64,000 bases of DNA from DATFVB01 sp963714035 (GTDB lineage: Bacteria > Acidobacteriota > Thermoanaerobaculia > UBA5066 > DATFVB01): assembly GCA_963714035.1 (NCBI GenBank), contig OY970224.1, positions 2,976,001 through 3,040,000 of the forward strand. Reading direction: 5' to 3'. The position numbers and the translations under genes were made by a program. Below the pieces are notes generated by a model. That model worked only from the letters and a program-made list of their open reading frames with translations. It searched no databases and was not told the DNA's origin. Numbering within the stretch: the first letter of the stretch is position 1; each line of letters opens with the position of its first letter. Shown here piece by piece: positions 23,760 to 32,071 of the stretch.

Positions 23760-24642
23760 CCGCCGGCCGCGCGAACATTCCCGGCGTCGCCATCGCCGCG
23801 CCCGTCAGGATCATCGCGCCGCCCGCGAAGAACCGCCATCCGACCCGCTCCCCCAGGACGAGGGCGCCGAGCGCCACGGCGATCAGCGTGTCGATCAGCG
23901 GAATCGCGCCGATGGTGGCCATCGGCACGCGCGGGATCAGCCAGAAGAGCGCCAGGAACGCGATGACCGTCCCGAAGACCGCGAGGTAGGCGAGGGTCCC
24001 GAACGCCCTCGGCGTCCAGCGGGAGGGCTCGCGCGCCTCGAAGGCGAACGAGAGCGCGAAGAGGAAGGCCGAGCCCACGAGCGTCTGGCCCCAGAGGTTG
24101 ACCCTCGGCGCGACCCGCGTCAGCCGCCTCTTCATCCAGGCGTTCGCGAACGCGGAAGCGATCGAAGCCCCGAGCGGAAGGAGAGCCGCGGCCGGGAAGC
24201 GCCCGCCGCCGAGGGCCGCCTCCACGGCGGGGAGCTCGAGGATCGCCACACCGGCGAGGCCGACGACCGCCGCGAGCGCCACGGCGGGGCGCAGGGGCTC
24301 GTCCGGCAGCAGCGCGTGCGCGAAGAGGGAGATCCAGATCGGGAAGGTCGAGAACAGCATGGCCGTCATCCCGGAGTCGATCGTTCGCTCGGCCGCGAAG
24401 ACCAGCGCGTACGAGATCCCGATCTGGAAGAATCCGGCTACCGCGATCGCGCGGATTTCGGCCGCGGAAGGCCGGCGGGCGCCGCGAAATGCGAACGCGG
24501 TCAGGACGAGACACGCCACTCCCATCCGCATTCCCGCGAACCGGAAGGGAGGGAGGTCCGGCAGGCCGACCTTGATCGCGAGCCACGTCGATCCCCAGAT
24601 CGCGCAGCAGACGGCGTACATCAGGAGAGCCTTTCCCCGCAC
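23737..24642 (-). CDS. EamA/DMT-family transporter (ten membrane helices)
   Basis: A 301-residue protein made of two EamA repeats, each with five hydrophobic helices. The first begins YAVCCAIWGSTWLAIKVGLP, a characteristic RhaT/EamA opening; the second repeat starts near residue 150 and contains the GTVIAFLALFWLIPRVP segment. It is a drug/metabolite-type exporter or permease with unknown substrate. GTG start at 24642. R2 copy 2 begins 15 bp upstream of the start, so its promoter must lie within or beyond that repeat. Confidence 0.9.
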   Translation of the reverse strand: MRGKALLMYAVCCAIWGSTWLAIKVGLPDLPPFRFAGMRMGVACLVLTAFAFRGARRPSAAEIRAIAVAGFFQIGISYALVFAAERTIDSGMTAMLFSTFPIWISLFAHALLPDEPLRPAVALAAVVGLAGVAILELPAVEAALGGGRFPAAALLPLGASIASAFANAWMKRRLTRVAPRVNLWGQTLVGSAFLFALSFAFEAREPSRWTPRAFGTLAYLAVFGTVIAFLALFWLIPRVPMATIGAIPLIDTLIAVALGALVLGERVGWRFFAGGAMILTGAAMATPGMFARPAVRESGAS

Positions 24643-24657
24643 GGCGGGACTCTACAC

Positions 24658-24993
24658 GTCGGCCGCGCGGCGCGCTCCGCTGGAACCGCGCGGCCTCCCA
24701 GATCGCGGACCTCCGGAGCATGTCATCCTGAGGAGCGACTCGTCCGCCGGAGCTCGGAGAGCGCAGGCGGAAGCGACGAAGGATCTGCTCCGGTTGCCAG
24801 GTCCTTCGCTTCGCTCAGGAGAGAGCGCGCCGCGCGCATGGAAATGCGCGCTTTGCGCTCACACTTTCCGCGATCTGACCTCCGCGGCTCGCCTTCCTGC
24901 CCTCATCCGGCGGCTTGCAGCCGCCACCTTCCCCCGCCGGGAGATGTAGCGCAGCGGTTCGCTTCGCTCGCGGCATTGTGCGGCTCGACCGCT
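24658..24993 (-). repeat. Long hairpin-rich repeat R2, copy 2 (about 336 bp)
   Basis: Inverted partner of 21082-21499 with only scattered differences, but lacking the 90-nt hairpin string present there. With copy 1 it encloses mqnE, the hydrolase, the CxxC protein and the EamA gene. From 24643 to 25390 there is no gene: after this copy, 24994-25182 holds only small inverted repeats (for example CGTACCG-AATC-CGGTACG) and then R1 copy C. Confidence 0.8.
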
Positions 24994-25182
24994 GCGGGGC
25001 CCCGAGGCCGACGGGATCATCGCGGCCTCGCGGAGCTCGGACCGCGAAAGGTCCGGACCGAAAAGGCTCGTGTCTTCGGAACGACAACCGCGACGTCCCG
25101 AGGCGTACCGAATCCGGTACGTCGCAGGGCGGCGCGGAGGGGAGAAGGAGAAACGTCAGGCCTGAAAGTTAGCGAGAATGTT

Positions 25183-25309
25183 GAGGCGCGTCGAGACGTG
25201 CGGGAAGACGGGTTCGGGGGGCCTGTCCGCCGGCGCAGGCCTACCGATGAGCGTACGTCGAGCCGGCGGCAGGGCCGACGGACCCGTATAACCGTGCGTA
25301 TCGGCGCGC
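25183..25309 (+). repeat. Dispersed hairpin element R1, copy C (127 bp)
   Basis: Same orientation as copy B. Left end GAGGCGCGTCGAGACGTG, loop with GAGCGTACGTCGAG, and right end CCCGTATAACCGTGCGTATC. The arms GGCCTGTCCGCCGGC and GCCGGCGGCAGGGCC pair although their sequence differs from copies A, B and D. It ends 6 nt before the T-tract of the PKD-gene terminator. Confidence 0.72.
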
Positions 25310-25314
25310 TTGAG

Positions 25315-25379
25315 AAAAAAGAGGCGGGCCGGCTTTGGGTCCGCAAGAGAGGGGGCTCTCTTCCGGAGCCGGCCCGCCT
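25315..25379 (-). terminator. Rho-independent terminator of the PKD/beta-helix gene
   Basis: Read on the minus strand: a perfect 13-bp stem (AGGCGGGCCGGCT with AGCCGGCCCGCCT), an internal loop region that itself can pair (AGAG/CTCT), then CTCTTTTTTCTC. It begins 12 nt after the stop codon at 25391. This is the clearest intrinsic terminator in the window. Confidence 0.88.
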
Positions 25380-25390
25380 GGGCCGAAAAG

Positions 25391-27937
25391 TTACCGCTGG
25401 ACGATGACAGCCACCGTGGTCGACGTCGACGAAACGGCGACCCGGAACTTGGATACCGAGAGCGAGTGCGAAGCCGCGCTCGAGCCCGCCGTATTCTTCA
25501 CGGTCAGGGTCACGAGGAACGTCCCCGTTTTCGTGTATTTATGGCTCGGGTTCTTCACGGTCGACGTGTTCGCCGCTCCGGACGCCGTGTCGCCGAAGTT
25601 CCACGACCATGAGGTCGGGGATCCGGTCGACGAATCCGTGAACTGCTCGGTCATCGAGGTCCCCGAGTATCTTGCGGTGAAGGAAGCCGCCGGCGCGGAA
25701 CCGATCGCTGCGTTGACCGTCACGGTGTTCGTCGTGGAGGCGCTCCCGGCGGAATTCGTCGCGGTGAGGCGGATCGTGTAGGTCCCCGCCGCGGCATAGA
25801 CGTGCGTGGGGTTCTTCGCGGTCGAGGTGTTCGAGCCCGAGGACGTGTCGCCGAAGTTCCAGCTCCAGGAGGTCGGCGAGTTGAGCGTCGTGTCGGTGAG
25901 CTGGACCGTCTGTCCCGCCGTCGCCGGGTTCGGCGTGATCGAGAAGTGCGGGTCGGGAAGCGCCTGGGCGGCCGAGGCGATGGTGACCCCGGCCGACGCC
26001 GACGCGCTCCCGGCGGCGTTGGTCGCCTTCAGGGTCGCGGTATAGGCGCCGGCGGCGGCGTAGACGTGCGTCGGGCTCTCGAGTGTGGACGTTGCGCCGT
26101 CGCCGAAGGTCCAGGACCACGACGTCGGGGACCCGGTCGTCGTGTCGGTGAACTGAACCGACTGGTTCGGGGCCGGAGCGGACGGGGAGAAGGAGAAGCT
26201 GGGGACGGGAACCGACGTCGCCGGGTTGACCGTGACGGTGTTCGTCGTGGAGGCGCTCCCGGACGAGTTCGTCGCCGTGAGGCGGACCGTATAAGTTCCC
26301 GCGCCGGCGTAGACGTGGGTCGGGTTCTTCGCCGTCGAGGCCGTCGATCCGTCGCCGAAATTCCAGCTCCAGGAGGTCGGGGAATTCAGCGACGTATCGG
26401 TGAACTGGGCCGTCTGATTCGTGACGACGGGATTCGGAGCGACCGAGAAGTGGGGGTCGGGCGCCGTGCCGCCGGTTCCCGCGCTCTTCGGCAGGAGCAC
26501 GAAGACGTTGAACTCGGGTCCCGACGGGGGCGGGGCCGCCCAGCCGACCGGGACGGCGACGGTGAGGCCGGTCATCGGCAGCGCGATCGACCCGCCGGCA
26601 TACGTGCCGCTGAGGACCGGCGCGCCGAACCAGTCCTGCGCGTTCCGGACCTCGAAAGCCTGGCCGACCGAGAGGACGCTGCTCACGTCCACGGAAACGG
26701 CCGCGGCGAGCCCCCAGTTGAACACCGTGATGTTCGCCCGGCCCGGCTCGTATTTGTTCGGACGCACGATGACCTTCAGGTTGCCCGGGTCGCCGCTGTA
26801 GAACGTGTTCGACGGGTACTGCGAGGAGCTCCAGTTGACGAGGGAGGAATAGATCGAATTTCCCGTCAGGGTCGTGTTCGTGTTCGCGGAGTTCAGGTCG
26901 TACTCGCCGTTGCCCGAATAGTTCCCCGTCATCTTCGGGTTCGACGCCCCGATCCCGTACGGGTAGTACCCCATGTTGAGGTTGATGCCGTTTCCCCACG
27001 CCGCGTAATACAGGTTGTTGTTCGCGACGATCGGGTTCTGGGCGACGACGCCCCCGCCGATGATGATGTTGTTGGCGGGGCTGGCGACGATCGATCCGTT
27101 GTTGAAGATCGTGTTCCCCTCGATGTCGAAGTTGTTGAGATAGGCGCTTTCCGAGCCGTAGCACTGGATCCCGTTCTGGAAGTTCTCGAAGATGACGTTG
27201 TCCTGGATCGACATCGTCCCGGTGAGGTTCTGCAGATAGAGGCCGTGCCCGTGTCCCCGGTCCGGCGCGTTCCATCCGTCGTAGTAGATGACCGATCCGT
27301 AGAACTCGCTGTTCAACGCCTCCTTCCAGAGGCCGGCATCCTGGATGTCGTGCACGATCAGGTTGATGAACTTCAGACCCGCGCCCGTCCGCGACGTCTG
27401 CTCGGTCGCGATGTTGCCGCGGCCGATGTCGGTCGGATTCGAGCCGGTCTGCTGCGACACGCGGTTCGGGTCGGAGCTCGTCACCTCGAAGCCCCAGTAC
27501 CAGGTGTAGGAGCCCGAGACCATCAGGATCGAGGTCCAGCCCGAGTTGCCTCCGTCGATCGTGGCGCGCTCGCCCGGGTACTGCCGGACGACGATCGGCG
27601 CGGCCGACGTCCCGTTCAGATACGACGAGTAGGTGCCGGGATAGACGCCGCCCCGGAGCCAGATCGTGTCGCCCGGTTTGGCGACGGTCTGGTTGAGGGC
27701 GGTCTGGAGGTTCCACGGGCTCGACATCGATCCGTTGCCGGATGCGGATCCCGCCGGAGAGGCGTAGAAGTCCGTGGCGCGGGCCGCGCTCGCGGCCGCG
27801 AGCGTCGTCGCCGCGAGAAGGAGCCATCGAAGAAACCCGTTTCGGGGCGATTCCCGGCGGAGAGCGACCGCGCGGACGGCCGCATCTGTCCCGGGTACGC
27901 GCGGCGATCCCGCGCGCAGGAATGGATTGGCGTTCAT
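25391..27937 (-). CDS. Secreted right-handed beta-helix protein with four PKD domains
   Basis: An 848-residue protein. A long basic N-region is followed by a signal helix (about residues 36-54, ending AARA). DFYASPAGSASGNGSMSSPW and TIWLRGGVYPGTYSS open a pectate-lyase-like parallel beta-helix of about 400 residues rich in NNNLY- and GNTIFNNGS-type Asn ladders. Four PKD repeats follow (about residues 510-840), each with SWxFGDG/T and NPTHVYAxAGTY motifs; the last has diverged. The beta-helix family includes polysaccharide lyases and adhesins; I see no proven catalytic triad. Its position beside a polysaccharide cluster suggests binding or trimming an extracellular glycan. A GAGGGGGAA ribosome site precedes the ATG and a strong terminator follows. 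Confidence 0.87.
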   Translation of the reverse strand: MNANPFLRAGSPRVPGTDAAVRAVALRRESPRNGFLRWLLLAATTLAAASAARATDFYASPAGSASGNGSMSSPWNLQTALNQTVAKPGDTIWLRGGVYPGTYSSYLNGTSAAPIVVRQYPGERATIDGGNSGWTSILMVSGSYTWYWGFEVTSSDPNRVSQQTGSNPTDIGRGNIATEQTSRTGAGLKFINLIVHDIQDAGLWKEALNSEFYGSVIYYDGWNAPDRGHGHGLYLQNLTGTMSIQDNVIFENFQNGIQCYGSESAYLNNFDIEGNTIFNNGSIVASPANNIIIGGGVVAQNPIVANNNLYYAAWGNGINLNMGYYPYGIGASNPKMTGNYSGNGEYDLNSANTNTTLTGNSIYSSLVNWSSSQYPSNTFYSGDPGNLKVIVRPNKYEPGRANITVFNWGLAAAVSVDVSSVLSVGQAFEVRNAQDWFGAPVLSGTYAGGSIALPMTGLTVAVPVGWAAPPPSGPEFNVFVLLPKSAGTGGTAPDPHFSVAPNPVVTNQTAQFTDTSLNSPTSWSWNFGDGSTASTAKNPTHVYAGAGTYTVRLTATNSSGSASTTNTVTVNPATSVPVPSFSFSPSAPAPNQSVQFTDTTTGSPTSWSWTFGDGATSTLESPTHVYAAAGAYTATLKATNAAGSASASAGVTIASAAQALPDPHFSITPNPATAGQTVQLTDTTLNSPTSWSWNFGDTSSGSNTSTAKNPTHVYAAAGTYTIRLTATNSAGSASTTNTVTVNAAIGSAPAASFTARYSGTSMTEQFTDSSTGSPTSWSWNFGDTASGAANTSTVKNPSHKYTKTGTFLVTLTVKNTAGSSAASHSLSVSKFRVAVSSTSTTVAVIVQR

Positions 27938-28139
27938 TGTTCCCCCTCGTTCGCTGGTTGGATCCGCTTCGCTCGGACGAGCCGCCCAAAATCGACCCGT
28001 TCGGAAGTGGATTCACGGTAAGGGCGCGGGGGGGCCGGCGACTACTGGTCGTGCTGTCAAAAAAAGAACAGGAGAAGCGCCGGCCCGGAGCCTGTCCATG
28101 TGGTCAGGCACGGGATTTGCGAACATCTTCGGTGCGGAG

Positions 28140-28874
28140 ATGGACAATCGCTTCCTGCGAACTGTTGCCCCTGCGCCGGGAAGCGATTACGCTCCCACCG
28201 TGGGCAACGCTTCCGACAAGAAGCCCATCACCATCTGTCTTTTCTGGGTCCACCCGCTCGTCCGATCGGAGTTCGAACGGGCGCTTCCGGGCCGGGAATT
28301 TCGCCTCGAAAGCCAGCGGCTCGATCCGAAACTCGACGTCCGGCACATCGACGTGCCACTCGCTTCGCTCTACGTGCTCGACGGGGCGTATTCCCGCGTG
28401 GCCGCCGAAGCGCTCGTCTCGGGGATTTTCGCGCGCAATCCGGTCGGCCGCGTGGTGGTCGTGGCGGAAGCGTTCGACGAGCCCTCGTCCTTTCCGCTCC
28501 TTCGGCTGGGCGTGAAGGGGCTCCTCACCTACGGAGAGCTCGGCGAGCGCCTTTCGCCGGCGCTCGAGGAGGTGGCCGAAGGGGGATTCTGGGTGCCCCG
28601 CGCGCTCCTCTCGCGGTTCGTCGACACGACCCTCTCGAACTCTTCGTCCCGCGCGCTTCCGGCGGCCGGGCTCACGCCGTCGGGGCTCACCCCGCGAGAG
28701 CAGGAGGTTCTGAACGACCTGCTCGAAAACTTCTCGAACAAGGAGATCGCCAAGCGGCTGCGGATCTCCGAGCGAACCGCCAAATTCCACGTTTCGAACG
28801 TGCTCGCGAAGTACGGCGTGCGCCGCCGGGCCGACCTCATCCTCCTCTCGTTCACCGACGCGAAACGCGGCTGA
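28140..28874 (+). CDS. LuxR-family regulator with degenerate receiver domain
   Basis: A 244-residue response-regulator-like protein. The C-terminal GerE/LuxR helix-turn-helix runs from LTPREQEVL (residue 183) through SNKEIAKRLRISERTAKFHVSNVLAKYGV. The N-terminal part (from KPITICLF) has the alternating fold of a receiver, but the acidic pair after the first strand is missing (FWVHP), and the conserved Lys of the fifth strand is replaced (VKGLLTYGE). Phosphorylation is therefore unlikely. Start uncertain: ATG 28140 is used, with ATG 28098 and GTG 28200 as alternatives. It lies just upstream of the NusG-like gene and the long operon, so it probably controls them. Confidence 0.82.
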   Translation: MDNRFLRTVAPAPGSDYAPTVGNASDKKPITICLFWVHPLVRSEFERALPGREFRLESQRLDPKLDVRHIDVPLASLYVLDGAYSRVAAEALVSGIFARNPVGRVVVVAEAFDEPSSFPLLRLGVKGLLTYGELGERLSPALEEVAEGGFWVPRALLSRFVDTTLSNSSSRALPAAGLTPSGLTPREQEVLNDLLENFSNKEIAKRLRISERTAKFHVSNVLAKYGVRRRADLILLSFTDAKRG

Positions 28875-28998
28875 GACGCTCCGTCCGGAAGTCGGCCGCT
28901 GACCCCGCACGGCCTTCGGTCCCTGGTTTTTTTCCGGCACGGACGGGGCGAAAAGCAGCCCATTTCACTGGCATGCGGTGTGCTTTCTCTCCTCGTCG

Positions 28999-29583
28999 AT
29001 GCCTCTTCTCAAACGTGAGTCCGACGTTTTCCCGGAGAGTCTTTTCGACTCGCCGGGGGGCGCTCCGTGGATCGTCGCGCAGGTGCGCAGCCGGCAGGAA
29101 AAAGTGCTCGCCCGGTTCCTCCCTCCCGCCGGGATTCCCTTCTACGCGCCGCAGCGGGAGAAGAGAACACGGCGCCAGGGCCGGAACTTCGTCTCGTACC
29201 TTCCGCTGTTTCCCGGATATCTCTTCCTGCGCGCCGACGCGGAGGATCGGGCCCGCGTGTGGCGGAGCAACGTCGTCGTTCGGATGATCGACGTCTCCGA
29301 CCAGGAGATCTTCGAGACCGAGCTCGCCCAGATCCATCGCCTTCAACGCTCCGGCGCGCGGTTGGCGCCGGCGTGTCCCCTCGAGTCGGGAGAGCCGGTC
29401 CGGGTGGTGGAAGGCCCCTTCGAGGGATATCTCGGCATCGTGGTCCGGGACAGGGGCGCGGAGCGCCTTCTGATCTCGGTTTCTCTTCTGCGGAAGTCGG
29501 TCGCGGTGGAATTCGAACGCGAGATGGTCGCGCCGATTCCCCTGCGTGCCGCGCTTCCGCCCGCGGCCGCCTCGGTCCTCTGA
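28999..29583 (+). CDS. Specialised NusG paralogue (RfaH/UpxY/LoaP-like antiterminator)
   Basis: A 194-residue protein. The NGN domain is recognisable: PWIVAQVRSRQEKVLARFL, FYAPQREKRTRRQGRNFV, LPLFPGYLFLRAD and VVVRMIDVSDQEI. The C-terminal KOW domain starts near residue 133 (GEPVRVVEGPFEGYLGIV). Housekeeping NusG is normally encoded beside secE and rplK; here the gene stands at the head of a glycan/NRPS operon, as RfaH-, UpxY- and LoaP-type paralogues do. Those proteins suppress termination in long operons with weakly translated or structured leaders. The ATG at 28999 is preferred to a GTG at 28978. No SecE or ribosomal genes are nearby. Confidence 0.87.
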   Translation: MPLLKRESDVFPESLFDSPGGAPWIVAQVRSRQEKVLARFLPPAGIPFYAPQREKRTRRQGRNFVSYLPLFPGYLFLRADAEDRARVWRSNVVVRMIDVSDQEIFETELAQIHRLQRSGARLAPACPLESGEPVRVVEGPFEGYLGIVVRDRGAERLLISVSLLRKSVAVEFEREMVAPIPLRAALPPAAASVL

Positions 29584-29650
29584 CCGGGTCTCCGGTCTCG
29601 GAGCTTTGCGACGCATCGGTCGGTACACCGAAAGGGGCGAAGCCTGCGTC
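29582..29650 (+). promoter_or_regulatory. Candidate structured leader RNA upstream of the glycan/NRPS operon
   Basis: Between the nusG-like stop and the next ribosome site two elements can fold. First, a hairpin GACCGG-GTCT-CCGGTC (29582-29597). Second, a compact three-way junction: GACGCA (29610-29615) pairs with TGCGTC (29645-29650) and encloses TCGGT-CGGTAC-ACCGA (29616-29631) and GGC-GAA-GCC (29636-29644). I could not assign it to a known riboswitch. By its place it could be the RNA element read by the NusG-like protein. The short stems make chance folding possible. Confidence 0.42.
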
Positions 29651-29672
29651 CCGACGGGAAAAGGAGGAAGGG

Positions 29673-31046
29673 ATGTCGAGCATTTCTGTCGTCGAAATCG
29701 AGCGGCCCCCGGAGACCGCGCAGGAGCGCGCCGCGCGCCTCCTCGAGCGGATCCACTCTCGCGAGGCCCGGGTCGGCGTCGTCGGGCTCGGGTACGTCGG
29801 CCTTCCGCTCACGCTCGTCTTCAGCGAAAAAGGATTTCCGGTCGCAGGCTTCGATCTCGACGCGGAGAAGGCGAAGGCGCTCGCGGCGGGACGGTCCTAC
29901 ATCCGGCACATCGATGCCGAGCGGGTCGCCCGCGCCAACGCCACCGGCCGCTATGCGGCCTCGGCCGACTTCCGCGGAATCGCGGAGTGCGACGCGGTGC
30001 TGATCTGCGTGCCGACGCCGCTCACCCCGCAGCGGGAGCCGGACATGACGTACGTCGTCGCGACCACGCGCGAGATCGCCGACCATCTGCGGGAGGGGCA
30101 GCTCGTCGTCCTCGAGTCGACGACCTATCCGGGCACGACCGACGAGCTCGTGCGCGGAATTCTCGAAGAGAAGACGGGCCTCAAGTGCGGCGAGGACTTC
30201 TTCCTCGCCTTCTCGCCGGAACGCGAAGACCCCGGCAATCCGAAGTTCGGGACGGCGACGATCCCGAAGGTCGTCGGGGGAGTCGACGAGCGGTCGGGAG
30301 ACCTGGCGCAGGCGCTCTACGACGCCGTCATCGACGCCCGCACCGTCCGCGTCTCCCACTCCCGGGCCGCCGAGGCGACGAAGCTCGTCGAGAACATCTT
30401 CCGCGCGGTCAACATCGCGCTCGTCAACGAGCTGAAGATCGTCTTCGATCGGCTCGGCATCGACATCTGGGAAGTCCTCGACGCGGCTTCGACGAAGCCG
30501 TTCGGCTTCATGCGCTTCAATCCGGGCCCCGGCTGGGGAGGACACTGCATCCCGCTCGACCCGTTCTACCTCGTCTGGAAGGCGCGCGAGTACGGCATCA
30601 CGCCGAAGTTCATCGAGCTCGCGGGCGAGGTCAACGTCCAGATGCCGCACTACGTCCTCGAGAAGCTCCAGCTCGCGTTGAACGACCGGGGAAAGCCGGT
30701 GCGCGGGAGCCGGGTGATGGTCCTCGGGCTCGCGTACAAGAAGGACGTCGACGACGCGCGCGAGAGCCCCGCCTTCGAGCTGATCGACGGGCTGCTCCGA
30801 CTCGGCGCGGAAGTCGGCTACCACGATCCGCACGTTGCCAGGGCGCCCCGGATGCGAACGTGGCCGGACCTCCCGTCGATGCAGTCGACCCCGCTGACGC
30901 CCGAGAACCTCGCTTCGCAGGACGCCGTCCTGATCGTCACCGACCACTCGGCGGTCGACTATGCGCTCGTCGCCGAACACGCGCCGCTCGTCGTCGACAC
31001 GCGCGGCGTCTACCGGAACGGGCAACGAAACGTCGTGCGCGCGTGA
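29673..31046 (+). CDS. UDP-N-acetyl-hexosamine 6-dehydrogenase (WbpA/WecC-like)
   Basis: A 457-residue NAD-dependent UDP-sugar dehydrogenase. The Rossmann motif is VGVVGLGYVGLPLTL (about residue 35). The middle domain has AEATKLVENIFRAVNIALVNE. The catalytic cysteine is Cys292 in WGGHCIPLDPFYL. The C-terminal nucleotide-binding domain opens VMVLGLAYKKDVDDARESP. It oxidises C6 of a UDP-HexNAc to the uronate in two NAD-dependent steps. GHCIPLDP and the closing DARES motifs fit WbpA/UDP-GlcNAc dehydrogenases better than UDP-glucose dehydrogenase. An AAGGAGGAAGG ribosome site precedes the ATG at 29673. The 4-epimerase gene follows after 4 nt. Confidence 0.92.
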   Translation: MSSISVVEIERPPETAQERAARLLERIHSREARVGVVGLGYVGLPLTLVFSEKGFPVAGFDLDAEKAKALAAGRSYIRHIDAERVARANATGRYAASADFRGIAECDAVLICVPTPLTPQREPDMTYVVATTREIADHLREGQLVVLESTTYPGTTDELVRGILEEKTGLKCGEDFFLAFSPEREDPGNPKFGTATIPKVVGGVDERSGDLAQALYDAVIDARTVRVSHSRAAEATKLVENIFRAVNIALVNELKIVFDRLGIDIWEVLDAASTKPFGFMRFNPGPGWGGHCIPLDPFYLVWKAREYGITPKFIELAGEVNVQMPHYVLEKLQLALNDRGKPVRGSRVMVLGLAYKKDVDDARESPAFELIDGLLRLGAEVGYHDPHVARAPRMRTWPDLPSMQSTPLTPENLASQDAVLIVTDHSAVDYALVAEHAPLVVDTRGVYRNGQRNVVRA

Positions 31047-31050
31047 CGGC

Positions 31051-32052
31051 ATGATCCCCGACTTTTCCCGGGAGCGCGTTCTCGTCACCGGAGGCGCGGG
31101 ATTCATCGGTTCGCATCTCGTCGACGCCCTGGTCGAGCGCGGCGCCGAGGTCCGGGTCCTCGACGATCTCTCGACCGGGAGCCGCCGGAACCTCGCGCGC
31201 GTCGCGTCGCGCATCGACTTTCGGCTCGGCGACATCCGCGATCCGGAGGCGTGCCGCGAGGCGGCGCGCGGGACGGCGTGGGTCTTCCACCAGGCGGCGC
31301 TCGGCTCGGTTCCGCGGTCGCTCGAGGACCCGGGAACGACCGTGGACGTCAACGTCTCCGGCACGGCGCGGGTCTTCGCGGCGGCGCGGGACGCCCGCGT
31401 CCGGCGGGTCGTCTTCGCGTCGTCGTCGAGCGTCTACGGCGACAGCGACCGGCTCCCGAAACGGGAGGGAGAGGAGGGGAAGCCCCTCTCGCCCTACGCG
31501 CTGTCGAAGCGCATGGACGAGGAGCTCGCGGAGACTTTCCGGCGCTCCTTCGGGATGGAGATCGTCGGCCTTCGCTATTTCAACGTCTACGGACCGCGGC
31601 AGAATCCCGAGGGCGCGTACGCGGCGGTGATCCCGCGCTTCTTCCGGGCCTTCCTCGGAGGGGAGGCGCCCGTCATCTTCGGCGACGGCGCGCAGAGCCG
31701 GGACTTCACGTTCGTCGCCGACGCGGTCTCGGCGAATCTCCTCGCCGCCGGCGCGGACGCGAGTTGCTGCGGCCGCGCGTACAACGTGGCGGGGGGGCGC
31801 CGGACCACGCTCCTCGAGCTCGCCCGCCTCGTCGGGGAGTCGGCCGGCTCTCCGCGGGAGCCGATCCACGCCCCCGAGCGCGCGGGCGACGTCCGTCATT
31901 CGCACGCGGACCTGAGCCTTTCGCGTGCGGCGCTCGGATACTTCCCGGAATTCGAGCTCCCCGAGGGCCTTCCCCTCTCGCATCGCCATTACCTCGAATC
32001 TCTTGCCGCGTCGGTTCCGACCGGGCCGGAGAAGGTCCCGGCCGGGCGCTGA
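31051..32052 (+). CDS. NAD-dependent UDP-sugar 4-epimerase (WbpP/TviC-like)
   Basis: A 333-residue extended short-chain dehydrogenase. TGGAGFIGSHL binds NAD; catalytic residues are in ASSSSVYGD and SPYALSK (YxxxK). LRYFNVYGPRQNPEGAYAAVIPRF is typical of the WbpP branch that interconverts UDP-GlcNAc and UDP-GalNAc (or the uronates). With the preceding dehydrogenase this gives UDP-GalNAc(A), a frequent O-antigen and capsule precursor. Start ATG 31051. The first NRPS gene begins 19 bp later. Confidence 0.9.
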   Translation: MIPDFSRERVLVTGGAGFIGSHLVDALVERGAEVRVLDDLSTGSRRNLARVASRIDFRLGDIRDPEACREAARGTAWVFHQAALGSVPRSLEDPGTTVDVNVSGTARVFAAARDARVRRVVFASSSSVYGDSDRLPKREGEEGKPLSPYALSKRMDEELAETFRRSFGMEIVGLRYFNVYGPRQNPEGAYAAVIPRFFRAFLGGEAPVIFGDGAQSRDFTFVADAVSANLLAAGADASCCGRAYNVAGGRRTTLLELARLVGESAGSPREPIHAPERAGDVRHSHADLSLSRAALGYFPEFELPEGLPLSHRHYLESLAASVPTGPEKVPAGR

Positions 32053-32071
32053 CGAGGCTCTTCGGAGGCCC

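Noticed and set aside
28875..28998. An ops/JUMPstart element upstream of the NusG-like gene
   Set aside because: No GGCGGTAGCGT-like block is present; the spacer has only a T-run and no convincing promoter.
29582..29650. c-di-GMP (GEMM) or other known riboswitch upstream of the UDP-sugar dehydrogenase
   Set aside because: The GCGAAGCC stretch is reminiscent, but the order of conserved blocks and the helices do not match the GEMM consensus as I know it. Kept only as an unassigned structured leader.
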